From AB-629-J13 sp964496365 (GTDB taxonomy: Bacteria; Fidelibacterota; Marinisomatia; Marinisomatales; AB-629-J13): 11,046 nt of DNA. The stretch spans positions 1 through 11,046 of the forward strand of contig CAZBZK010000047.1 in NCBI GenBank assembly GCA_964496365.1, in the 5' to 3' direction. Positions 1 through 5,917 of the stretch are shown in pieces. The translations under genes and the position numbers were made by a program. The notes beneath the pieces are model-generated. The model was not told the origin of the DNA. It was given only the letters and a program-made list of their open reading frames with translations, and did no database searches. Positions within the stretch are counted from its first letter, which is position 1. The number at the start of each line of letters is the position of its first letter.

Positions 1-197
1 TGAAAAGTCCTTTTGAAACTAAAGATAAACTAAAAGCCCGAAATTATAATTGGGACAGTAAACGAAAATGCTGGTGGAAGAAAATATCTCCAGAAGAAGT
101 AGATTCAGAAAAAGATTGGTTGTCTGTAGAGATTTATAGTGGAATATTTAGAGGGAGAATTGAAAAAATAGCCCTGATTGATAAGTATAAAGATTAA
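1..197 (+). CDS. 3'-5' exonuclease (DnaQ/DEDDh type), C-terminal fragment
   Basis: Only the last 64 codons are present, read from base 3 to a TAA at 195-197; the start lies outside the window. The tail has the features of the C-terminal module of stand-alone DnaQ-like exonucleases (often annotated 'DNA polymerase III subunit epsilon'): a Pro-Phe-Glu-x-Lys-Asp start, then Leu-Lys-Ala-Arg-x-Tyr-x-Trp, a Cys-Trp-Trp-Lys segment, a Trp-Leu plus Glu-Ile-Tyr segment, and an Ile-Asp-Lys-Tyr close to the end. This module follows the catalytic DEDDh domain, which is not visible here, so catalytic residues cannot be checked. In that family the enzyme degrades single-stranded DNA or RNA 3'-5'. A rho-independent terminator begins about 40 bp downstream, so this is the last gene of its transcript. 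Family assignment rests on remembered consensus and is fairly secure; the exact substrate is unknown. Confidence 0.72.
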   Translation, partial: KSPFETKDKLKARNYNWDSKRKCWWKKISPEEVDSEKDWLSVEIYSGIFRGRIEKIALIDKYKD

Positions 198-236
198 TGG
201 ATAATCTCTTTTTTATATGCCTTGATAGGCATAAAA

Positions 237-265
237 TAAAAGCCCCGAAAAACGGGGCTTTTTTT
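237..265 (+). terminator. Rho-independent terminator after the exonuclease gene
   Basis: A perfect 7-bp GC-rich stem (AGCCCCG at 241-247 with CGGGGCT at 253-259) closes an AAAAA loop and runs into a seven-T tract (259-265). An A-rich run lies on the 5' side, so it may also work weakly in reverse. It lies 40 bp after the exonuclease stop codon. Confidence 0.9.
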
Positions 266-290
266 AAGGAGTAGGAGGTCACTCTCCTTA
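265..290. repeat. Short inverted repeat directly after the terminator
   Basis: TAAGGAG (265-271) and CTCCTTA (284-290) form a perfect 7-bp inverted repeat around a 12-base loop. It starts inside the T tract of the preceding terminator, giving two tandem hairpins. It has no T tract of its own, so it is not a second terminator. It could stabilise the transcript 3' end or be chance. Confidence 0.4.
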
Positions 291-520
291 ATTTAATATA
301 AGATAAATATTGTGTGTTTTCCTCTTAGACAACACCTGTTTCATTTATATTCCAAAATTAATAAAAATATTTTACCACACGAGTTGACTGTGAATTATAC
401 ATCACAAAATGAAGGTCATGTCCGTAATTTTCTGTACTTTTTAAAAAGGAGTCGCAGTTTTTTCTTAAATTTGTTTAATACGCCCTCATTTTTGTAGAAA
501 TTTTATTTCCTGTAATTAAT
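291..520. other. Gene-free AT-rich spacer
   Basis: With the preceding terminator and hairpin, this makes 323 bp without a gene between the exonuclease stop and the convergent RNase D-like gene. A 61-codon reading frame starting at GTG 312 has no ribosome binding site, low-complexity Phe/Leu/Ser-rich composition and no recognisable family, so I do not call it. I see no clear terminator for the leftward RNase D-like gene and no RNA gene here. Confidence 0.5.
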
Positions 521-1111
521 TTAAATCAGTCGTTTTTCTTTAAATAATAAATAGAGTTCCCTCCCAACCCACGCATCTGTTGCGGCATATGTTAGTTGTT
601 TTTCTGATAAGTTTATAGAATCCCACTTTGTGATTTGAGCTTGTTTGGATATTCTAAAACCCAAAAGATAAGCCGCTAATCCCCGTAATCCATGATGAGG
701 AACCCCTGTTTTTCGTGCTTCTTCACCCAAATCAATAAACCCTCTGGGAACAAATTTACTGATGCGATTCAATTCAATTAAATCATAATTGATTGCTACA
801 CCACTTTTTACAACTGCTTTGTCCGCTAGAATTTGTTTTATTTTTTCAGGAAACCCTAAGTGAACTAATTGAAAAATATAAACTGTTTTGCTCCCTGCAA
901 GTTGAATCAATGAAGGCAAATGACTTTCTCCCTTTTTAAATGATGGACGTGTTTCTGTATCAAAACCCAAAACGTCATCTTGGCGTAGCATTTCGCAAGC
1001 CATAGGGACATCTTCGTGATTCCGAATTAAGGAAATGGTTCCATCATAGGCTCTGAGTGGGAGATCATTTATCTCTTCTTTTTGAAGTTTTTTAGGGAAT
1101 GGAATTTTCAT
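521..1111 (-). CDS. RNase D-like 3'-5' exonuclease domain protein (DEDDy)
   Basis: A 196-residue protein made almost entirely of one 3'-5' exonuclease domain (the RNase D / WRN-type DNA_pol_A_exo1 family). The four DEDDy acidic residues are visible: Asp51 and Glu53 in Phe-Asp-Thr-Glu-Thr, Asp110 in Gly-Val-Ala-Ile-Asn-Tyr-Asp, and Asp179, four residues after Tyr175 in Tyr-Ala-Ala-Thr-Asp. All metal-binding and tyrosine positions are intact, so activity is expected. There is no HRDC domain, so this is the short stand-alone form and not full RNase D (about 370 residues). Such proteins are taken to trim RNA or DNA 3' ends in the cytoplasm; substrate specificity cannot be read from sequence. The start is ATG at 1109-1111, with no obvious Shine-Dalgarno sequence upstream. 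It is the last gene of the leftward group, 270 bp after infA, and converges on the exonuclease fragment. Confidence 0.87.
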   Translation of the reverse strand: MKIPFPKKLQKEEINDLPLRAYDGTISLIRNHEDVPMACEMLRQDDVLGFDTETRPSFKKGESHLPSLIQLAGSKTVYIFQLVHLGFPEKIKQILADKAVVKSGVAINYDLIELNRISKFVPRGFIDLGEEARKTGVPHHGLRGLAAYLLGFRISKQAQITKWDSINLSEKQLTYAATDAWVGRELYLLFKEKRLI

Positions 1112-1381
1112 GGTTTGTGGAGTAGATACACTAGCGAACCAACGAATGTTGTTTCACAAATGTGACGATTATCTATCCAAGTTGAGTAAAGAAAATCTGA
1201 GCAATATGAACCCCTTTGAAGACAAAGGTAACCGTTCCTTTTTTTTTAGAATTGGGATAATAGAGGAAAATAACCGGGGAAAAATCATCCGATGAATGTG
1301 GATTGAGTTATTAAATATGAGAATATTTTGATTTCAAAAAAGCTTGTAACCTTCGGATAAATTTATGAATTTGAATTCAAT

Positions 1382-1609
1382 TTATTTATGACGGAAAACA
1401 ATTCTTCCTCTGGTTAAATCATAAGGCGATACTTCAAGGGTTACTAAATCTCCGGGAAGAATTTTGATAAAGTGTTTTCGCATTTTACCGGAGACATAAC
1501 ACAATACCTCGTGTGATTTTCCACCTATTTCGATTTCCACCCGAAACCTTGAGTTTGGGAGTGCTTCTTTAATAGTACCATCAATTGTGATAGGTATTTC
1601 TTTTGCCAA
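1382..1609 (-). CDS. infA: Translation initiation factor IF-1
   Basis: A 75-residue single OB-fold protein. The N-terminal Met-Ala-Lys-Glu, the Leu-Pro-Asn-Ser-x-Phe-Arg-Val segment (17-24), Val-Ser-Gly-Lys-Met-Arg-Lys (39-45) and the C-terminal Pro-Tyr-Asp-Leu-x-Arg-Gly-Arg-Ile (62-70) are diagnostic of IF-1, which binds the 30S A site and helps IF-2 and IF-3 select initiator tRNA. It is three residues longer than the 72-residue E. coli protein, the extra length lying near Gly29-Glu34. The start codon is TTG (complement of 1607-1609): the Ala-Lys-Glu that follows fixes the frame, and no in-frame ATG lies just upstream. The leader before it is A-rich with no clear Shine-Dalgarno sequence. It is not beside the usual secY/rpmJ/rpsM ribosomal cluster: its neighbours are oligopeptidase B (113-bp gap) and an RNase D-like exonuclease. 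Confidence 0.96.
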   Translation of the reverse strand: MAKEIPITIDGTIKEALPNSRFRVEIEIGGKSHEVLCYVSGKMRKHFIKILPGDLVTLEVSPYDLTRGRIVFRHK

Positions 1610-1722
1610 TTTTTTCTTATAGTTTGAAATTAAACAATGATTATGGTCAACTATACCGCTGACAAGTCTTCCAATTTAAAATTCATTCCCTATACCCTCG
1701 AACTGTAAAATTGAAATGGGTT

Positions 1723-3882
1723 TTAGTCTTCGATTCCTACTAAATCAAACATAAATGCATATTCCAGTGCGACTTCCTTGTAACGCTGGAAACGCCCCGA
1801 TTTGCCTCCGTGTCCCGCTTCCATGTTAATATGAAACAAGAGTAAAGCATCATTAGTTTTAAAATCTCGGAGTTTCGCTACCCACTTTTGAGGCTCCCAA
1901 TATTGAACTTGAGAATCAAAGAATCCGGAGGATATAAACATATTTGGATACGCTTTTTTTTCCACGTTATCGTAGGGAGAGTAGGTCATCATGTAATCAA
2001 AATACTTTTTTTCCTTTGGGTCTCCCCACTCATCCCATTCATTTGATGTTAAGGGAATGGTTTCATCCAACATTGTATTCACTACATCTACAAAAGGAAC
2101 AGAAGCGAGGATACCATGATATAAATTGGGTGCTAAGTTTGCTATCACACCCATCAACAATCCTCCGGCACTGCCCCCCATTGCAAACAAATGATCAGAA
2201 CTTGTGTATTTTTCCTGAATTAAATATTGGCTACAATCAATAAAATCTGTAAATGAATTCATTTTATTCAGCAATTTCCCATCTTCATACCAAGGACGAC
2301 CATACGCTTCACTTCCCCTCACATGAGCAATAGCAAATCCAAATCCTCTATCCAGAAGACTCAACCGTGGAGAACTGAAATAAGGATCCATGGTTGCTCC
2401 GTAAGAACCATATCCATAAAGGAGAAGATTTCCTTTTCCATTTTTCAAGAACCCCTTTTTATACACTAGAGAAATTGGAATTAAGGTTCCATCTTTTGCA
2501 GGAGCAAACAACCGTTCAGTTACATAATCATTTGCTTCATAGCCACCTAGAATTTCTGTTTGCTTCAAGAGAGAAGATTTTTTTGTATCCATGTGGTAGT
2601 CAATAGTGGAATGTGGCGTTTTTAGCGACGAAAATCCAATCCTTAAAACTGGGGTGTTAAAATTTGGATTTACTGATGTATAGGCAGTATAGGCGGCTTC
2701 CTCAAATTCCATGTAATGTTCTTCTTTGGATCTCTGGTCTATAATTCTTATTTGCCGTAAGCCGTCTTTCCGTTCACTGATGACTAGATGATGTCTGAAA
2801 ACATCCATATCGTTTATCATCACATTTTCACGATGTGAAATCACCTCTGTCCAGTTTTGTTTTTCAGTAGCCCTTTCTCGAGTTTCCATTAATCTAAAAT
2901 TGATCGCATTCCAATTGGTAACGATGTAAAATTTGTTTTGAAAATGCTCAATGGAATACTCATGTGGCGTTTCCCTTGGAGTAAAAGAACGAAATTCTCC
3001 TGTAGGGTTGTCTGCTTCTAAAATATGATAATCACTCACCAATGTACTGGAATTATAAATAATCATGTATTGATCTGATTTTGAACGATATACACCAATA
3101 TAAAACGAATTATCTGTTTCTGTATAAACCGTAACATCTTCTATTTGATCCGTTCCTATCAGGTGACGATTTATTTTTTCAGATAAAAGTGTAACTTCAT
3201 TTTTAGAAGTGTAAAACAGTGTTTGGTTATCATTTGCCCAGGCAGGGTCGCCTTCTGTGCCGACAATTTCATCACCCAAGAATGCCCCTGTCTCCAAATT
3301 TTTTACTTTAATGGTATAAATACGCCGACTTAATGTGTCTTCTGCAAAGGCTAATAGACGATTATCTGGACTTACGGCTAACCCTGTTAATGAATAATAA
3401 TCGTGACCTTCTGCCCACTCATTCACATCCACCATAATTTCTTCACGATTTTTCAGAGTATTTTTTTTGCGGCAGTGAATGGGATACTCTTTTCCTTTTT
3501 CATACCGTGTGTAATACCAATAACCATTGTCAAAATATGGAACGGACTCATCGTCCTTTTTTATTCTACCAACAATTTCTTGAAATAATTTTTTTTGAAA
3601 TTGCTCGGTGTGTTTTAGCATTGCTTTTTTATACTTATTTTCCTCTTTCAGGTTTTCCATAACTTTTTGGGTTTGTTTATCTGGATTTTTTGCAGTTTTT
3701 TGTTCATCAGACAGACGCATCCAATGATAATTATCAATCCTTTCACGTCCGTGTAAGGATGTTTTTACCGGATATTTTTCTGCAACAGGAGGGATTAATT
3801 TCTTTTTTTCTTTCATTTGAATCAATACATTTAGAGCAACGGTGATTCCAATTAACACTAATAAAATCAAATTCCGATTCAT
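1723..3882 (-). CDS. ptrB: Oligopeptidase B (S9A prolyl oligopeptidase family), with N-terminal hydrophobic segment
   Basis: A 719-residue serine peptidase that in its family cleaves short peptides after Arg or Lys. Residues about 35-460 cover the N-terminal region and seven-bladed propeller that restricts substrate size; 460-719 form the alpha/beta-hydrolase domain. The triad is Ser571 (Gly-Gly-Ser-Ala-Gly-Gly), Asp656 (Asp-Ser-Gln-Val-Gln-Tyr-Trp-Glu-Pro) and His691 (Ala-Gly-His-Gly-Gly-Lys-Ser-Gly). The stretch 596-606 (Pro-Phe-Val-Asp-Val-Val-x-Thr-Met-Leu-Asp) and Glu615-Trp-Asp617-Glu-Trp-Gly match E. coli PtrB closely; the acidic pair at 615/617 probably corresponds to the Glu pair that reads the basic P1 residue. 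Unusually, residues 5-21 are strongly hydrophobic and are followed by Lys-Glu-Lys-Lys-Lys, suggesting a membrane anchor or signal peptide, whereas E. coli PtrB (686 residues) is cytosolic. Start ATG at 3880-3882 has a good AAGGTG ribosome binding site. Confidence 0.93.
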   Translation of the reverse strand: MNRNLILLVLIGITVALNVLIQMKEKKKLIPPVAEKYPVKTSLHGRERIDNYHWMRLSDEQKTAKNPDKQTQKVMENLKEENKYKKAMLKHTEQFQKKLFQEIVGRIKKDDESVPYFDNGYWYYTRYEKGKEYPIHCRKKNTLKNREEIMVDVNEWAEGHDYYSLTGLAVSPDNRLLAFAEDTLSRRIYTIKVKNLETGAFLGDEIVGTEGDPAWANDNQTLFYTSKNEVTLLSEKINRHLIGTDQIEDVTVYTETDNSFYIGVYRSKSDQYMIIYNSSTLVSDYHILEADNPTGEFRSFTPRETPHEYSIEHFQNKFYIVTNWNAINFRLMETRERATEKQNWTEVISHRENVMINDMDVFRHHLVISERKDGLRQIRIIDQRSKEEHYMEFEEAAYTAYTSVNPNFNTPVLRIGFSSLKTPHSTIDYHMDTKKSSLLKQTEILGGYEANDYVTERLFAPAKDGTLIPISLVYKKGFLKNGKGNLLLYGYGSYGATMDPYFSSPRLSLLDRGFGFAIAHVRGSEAYGRPWYEDGKLLNKMNSFTDFIDCSQYLIQEKYTSSDHLFAMGGSAGGLLMGVIANLAPNLYHGILASVPFVDVVNTMLDETIPLTSNEWDEWGDPKEKKYFDYMMTYSPYDNVEKKAYPNMFISSGFFDSQVQYWEPQKWVAKLRDFKTNDALLLFHINMEAGHGGKSGRFQRYKEVALEYAFMFDLVGIED

Positions 3883-3887
3883 ATATT

Positions 3888-3893
3888 CACCTT
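3888..3893 (-). promoter_or_regulatory. Ribosome binding site of oligopeptidase B
   Basis: On the minus strand AAGGTG stands 5 bases before the ATG. It fixes the start upstream of the hydrophobic N-terminal segment, so that segment is translated and is not an over-extension. Confidence 0.7.
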
Positions 3894-3985
3894 AGTTATA
3901 GATTAAATTTGATACACAAAGCAAATTTACTCAACTGATTTCACTTTTTCCAAGAGTACAAAATTGAGATTAAGTTATTTTCCAC

Positions 3986-4015
3986 AAAAAAAAACCCCGC
4001 TTAAGCGGGGTTTTT
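3986..4015 (-). terminator. Bidirectional-looking terminator after the cold-shock gene
   Basis: CCCCGC (3995-4000), TTAA, GCGGGG (4005-4010) form a perfect palindrome flanked by nine A on the left and five T on the right. Read leftward, the hairpin is followed by nine T, ideal for ending the cold-shock transcript whose stop codon lies 17 bp away. Read rightward it has five T. It separates the cold-shock gene from oligopeptidase B. Confidence 0.92.
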
Positions 4016-4031
4016 ATCTCGTAAAATTACG

Positions 4032-4229
4032 TTAATCAATAAGGGAGATATCTACTGCTTTATCTCCTCTGTCCGATTCAGTGACTTTAAATTCCACCTT
4101 ATCTTCTTCTTTCACATAAATCCCGTTTGTTAATCCGGTTTCATGAAAAAAATAGTCCGTACCGTCATCTCCGGTAATAAACCCATATCTTTTTTTCTTA
4201 TTGAAAAATTTTACTTTTCCGTTTTGCAT
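4032..4229 (-). CDS. Cold-shock protein (CspA family)
   Basis: A 65-residue protein consisting of one cold-shock (OB-fold) domain. It shows the N-terminal Gly-Lys-Val-Lys-Phe-Phe-Asn (4-10), an RNP1-like Lys-Arg-Tyr-Gly-Phe-Ile (13-18) and an RNP2-like Asp-Tyr-Phe-Phe-His-Glu-Thr (25-31). These aromatic residues stack on single-stranded RNA or DNA; members act as RNA chaperones or transcription antiterminators. The usual Trp in the Lys-Trp-Phe-Asn motif is Phe here (Phe8), and RNP1 carries Arg-Tyr where Gly-Phe/Tyr is commoner, both conservative for stacking. Length is normal for the family. The ATG at 4227-4229 has a good AGAGGA ribosome binding site. The gene is monocistronic, between its own terminator and that of the upstream tRNA, and its roughly 160-bp 5' region contains two inverted repeats, as expected for genes controlled through leader structure. 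Confidence 0.95.
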   Translation of the reverse strand: MQNGKVKFFNKKKRYGFITGDDGTDYFFHETGLTNGIYVKEEDKVEFKVTESDRGDKAVDISLID

Positions 4230-4234
4230 AGTTT

Positions 4235-4240
4235 TCCTCT
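4235..4240 (-). promoter_or_regulatory. Ribosome binding site of the cold-shock gene
   Basis: AGAGGA on the minus strand, 5 bases before the ATG; one of the clearest Shine-Dalgarno sequences in the window. Confidence 0.7.
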
Positions 4241-4285
4241 GATTGAATATTTATTATTAGTATTAAGGTACCGAATTTACAGACA

Positions 4286-4320
4286 ACAATGATTAGCAAA
4301 AACAATTGTTTTTTCATTGT
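4286..4320 (-). promoter_or_regulatory. Inverted repeat in the cold-shock gene 5' region (proximal)
   Basis: ACAATGA (4286-4292) and TCATTGT (4314-4320) are perfect inverted arms enclosing a 16-bp perfect palindrome with core ACAATTGT (4298-4313). It lies about 57-90 bp upstream of the start codon, within or just before the probable leader. It could be a leader RNA structure or a protein-binding site. The match is direct sequence; function is inferred. Confidence 0.5.
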
Positions 4321-4337
4321 AATAACGCAACAACAAT

Positions 4338-4379
4338 ACATGGAAAATAATCATATTCATGTTAAAAATTTTTCCATGT
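4338..4379 (-). promoter_or_regulatory. Inverted repeat in the cold-shock gene 5' region (distal)
   Basis: ACATGGAAAA (4338-4347) and TTTTCCATGT (4370-4379) are perfect 10-bp inverted arms around a 22-base spacer, 109-150 bp upstream of the start codon. This is unlikely to lie by chance beside a second inverted repeat in a 120-bp region. It may be an operator or the top of a structured leader. I see no convincing -35/-10 pair to place the transcript start. Confidence 0.45.
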
Positions 4380-4392
4380 TGAGGTAAAATGC

Positions 4393-4422
4393 AGAAAACC
4401 CCGAGTTATCATGGGGTTTTCT
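4393..4422 (-). terminator. Terminator after tRNA-Val
   Basis: AGAAAACCCC (4393-4402) and GGGGTTTTCT (4413-4422) form a perfect 10-bp stem with a 10-base loop. Read leftward it follows the tRNA 3' end by about 18 bp, with the T-rich 3' arm acting as the U tract. The stem is nearly symmetric, so some function in the other direction is possible, but no rightward gene ends here. Confidence 0.75.
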
Positions 4423-4439
4423 GAGGAGCTCGCCTGTTG

Positions 4440-4513
4440 TGGGCGATGAGGGATTTGAACCCCCGACTTCTACCATGTGAAGATAGCGCTCTAACCAACT
4501 GAGCTAATCGCCC
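4440..4513 (-). tRNA. tRNA-Val (anticodon CAC)
   Basis: The minus strand folds into a full cloverleaf: acceptor GGGCGAT/ATCGCCC, D arm GCTC/GAGC with an AGTTGGTTA loop, anticodon stem CTATC/GGTAG (one G-U pair), and a T arm of GGGGG/CCCTC with loop TTCAAAT. The seven-base anticodon loop TTCACAT puts CAC at 34-36 (plus-strand 4477-4479), which reads the valine codon GUG. The base after the acceptor stem is the discriminator A (4440), and the next bases are CAA, so the CCA end is not encoded and must be added enzymatically. Bacteria usually rely on a UAC valine tRNA for GUG, so a CAC species is probably one of several valine tRNAs here. It has its own terminator and diverges from the DUF971 gene. 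Confidence 0.95.
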
Positions 4514-4556
4514 TTTTCTCTTTGCTTATTTCAAAATTCTCCTGCAAATTTACATA

Positions 4557-4895
4557 TTGAATCTGGACAAAACAACGGCATTGAGAAACACAAAAACAGA
4601 AATTAAAACCACTGAGGTACTAAATGATTTTCTTTTGGTAAAATGGATGGATGAATCTGAAACTATATTGTTAACCCAATCACTGAGAGACAACTGCCCT
4701 TGTGCATCCTGTGCTGGAGAAAAAGATGTTCTGGGAAATATTTATAAAGGTCCACCGCAAAATACAAATAAAAACAGTTACCGAATTATGTCTATTCAAC
4801 CTGTTGGGTATTACGGAATTCGTCCTATTTGGGCCGATGGACATAGCACAGGAATTTATACGTTTGATTTACTAAAATCATTGGAATATGAATAA
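4557..4895 (+). CDS. DUF971 (GBBH-like N-terminal domain) protein
   Basis: A protein of up to 112 residues matching the DUF971 family, the small domain found alone in bacteria, fused to some Mrp-type Fe-S carriers, and at the N-terminus of gamma-butyrobetaine hydroxylase. The motif Leu-Arg-x-Asn-Cys47-Pro-Cys49-Ala-Ser-Cys52 and the later Asp-Gly-His96-x-Thr-Gly-Ile-Tyr are the signature; in gamma-butyrobetaine hydroxylase the equivalent three Cys and one His bind zinc, so a metal site is expected. Residues 76-90 give the usual Ile-Gln-Pro-Val-Gly-Tyr-Tyr-Gly-Ile segment. The biochemical role of bacterial members is not established. There is no early ATG: TTG 4557 is the longest start, TTG 4581 would give a more family-typical N-terminus, and neither has a good Shine-Dalgarno. 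The stop is 9 bp before the next gene, indicating an operon. Confidence 0.85.
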   Translation: MNLDKTTALRNTKTEIKTTEVLNDFLLVKWMDESETILLTQSLRDNCPCASCAGEKDVLGNIYKGPPQNTNKNSYRIMSIQPVGYYGIRPIWADGHSTGIYTFDLLKSLEYE

Positions 4896-4904
4896 TTTGA
4901 TTCT

Positions 4905-5888
4905 ATGATAAAACAGATTGCATTTGTTTCCGTTTTGTGCTTGGGTGTCTTTGGATGTGTGGAGCATTTTATTTCTGTTCATATTCAACCGAACGGGTCC
5001 TACTCCATTGAATTTATCTCAAGAGGTGATTCTACTGATATATTTGATGACGATTTTCCACACCCGGAAGTAGGAGAAAACTGGGCTCAACATGTGTGGG
5101 AAAATCGAACAAAAGATGATACGACATGGATAATGGAAACCAGAGGGTTTATTGATTCACAAGTTCCCTTTCTCTTTCCAGAGCAAGGATCAGGGGCATT
5201 AACTCACCCATTTAATGTGGAGATTAAAAAAAGATGGATATCCACTTTATATGTTGCCAAACACACATTTAACGGTCGGGAGATTTACCGAAAATATCCC
5301 CGATTGGGAGAGTCCTTAGAAGCATCTGCAAGCTCCGATTCTATTGAATGGATTACGGAAGCATTGGTTTATATCGTGTCATCTGCATTAAAAGATTTAG
5401 AAAACAAAACAGATGTTGAACTCACACCTTTTCTCATTGAACGAATGACAACCCATGTTCGAAATTATGCTGAGCGAATAAAATCAAAAAAACTAGTATC
5501 TGAATTGGGTGAAAAGCGAAATGATTTTCTCATGAAACTTCTTAATCCTTTTGCTGATTTGTTGGAGGATACGTTTTATAACGAACTGGAGAAAGCCATG
5601 CATCCGTATGAAGAGGAATTACGGATTACCACAGGATTGCAAGATGATAAATTTCACTTTTTATTAACCATGCCGGGATTGATTACACGATCCAATGCAG
5701 ATTCATTAGTTGGTGATACGTTAAAATGGACATTTGAACTGGGTGATTTCGCTGGGGATGATTACGTTATGGAAGCGGTGTCCGTGGTATACAAAACAAA
5801 AGCCATTCAAAAAATTGCAATTATAGTAATATTTGCAGGATTGGGATTATGGCTATTTTTATGGATTATGGTTTTTCGGAAACCCTAA
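4905..5888 (+). CDS. Putative lipoprotein with C-terminal transmembrane helix, function unknown
   Basis: A 327-residue envelope protein I cannot assign firmly. Residues 1-17 form a short lipoprotein-type signal (Lys3, hydrophobic core, then Gly-Val-Phe-Gly before Cys18); Phe at -2 is atypical for a lipobox. The body has a beta-like start (22-40), a helical, charged middle (about 150-245), and a stretch 254-298 with Met-Pro-Gly-Leu-Ile, Asn-Ala-Asp and a Leu-Lys-Trp-x-Phe strand that resembles the C-terminal part of LppM/DUF3153-type lipoproteins; this is a tentative likeness from pattern only. Residues 304-324 are a strong transmembrane helix followed by Arg-Lys-Pro. If both anchors are real, the protein is tied to the inner membrane at each end with the body outside the cytoplasm. 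It starts at ATG, 9 bp after the DUF971 stop and without a clear Shine-Dalgarno sequence, so it may be translationally coupled. Confidence 0.75.
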   Translation: MIKQIAFVSVLCLGVFGCVEHFISVHIQPNGSYSIEFISRGDSTDIFDDDFPHPEVGENWAQHVWENRTKDDTTWIMETRGFIDSQVPFLFPEQGSGALTHPFNVEIKKRWISTLYVAKHTFNGREIYRKYPRLGESLEASASSDSIEWITEALVYIVSSALKDLENKTDVELTPFLIERMTTHVRNYAERIKSKKLVSELGEKRNDFLMKLLNPFADLLEDTFYNELEKAMHPYEEELRITTGLQDDKFHFLLTMPGLITRSNADSLVGDTLKWTFELGDFAGDDYVMEAVSVVYKTKAIQKIAIIVIFAGLGLWLFLWIMVFRKP

Positions 5889-5917
5889 ATTTATGGCTTG
5901 ATTTGGAAACTCATAAG

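Noticed and set aside
312..497. 61-codon rightward frame starting at GTG
   Set aside because: No ribosome binding site, low-complexity Phe/Leu/Ser composition and no recognisable motif; typical chance frame in AT-rich spacer.
1154..1165. TCACAAATGTGA palindrome resembling CRP half-sites
   Set aside because: The half-sites face the wrong way with a 2-bp gap, unlike TGTGA-N6-TCACA; probably chance.
1213..1249. CCTTTG/CAAAGG hairpin followed by a nine-T run
   Set aside because: It would terminate rightward transcription, but no rightward gene precedes it, and the T run is about 11 bases from the stem.
1110..1295. 61-codon rightward frame opposite the RNase D-like gene start
   Set aside because: It overlaps the start of a well-supported minus-strand gene by chance (ATG/CAT overlap), lacks a ribosome binding site and has no family features.
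1610..1722. Promoter for infA (TTGTCA with a weak -10)
   Set aside because: Spacing and -10 match are poor, and the region is AT-rich enough for such matches by chance.
5849..5917. Upstream ATG extension of the PLP enzyme
   Set aside because: It would overlap the lipoprotein gene by 40 bp, and its extra residues simply read the transmembrane-helix coding region in another frame; the SufS-like N-terminus fits the start at 5918.
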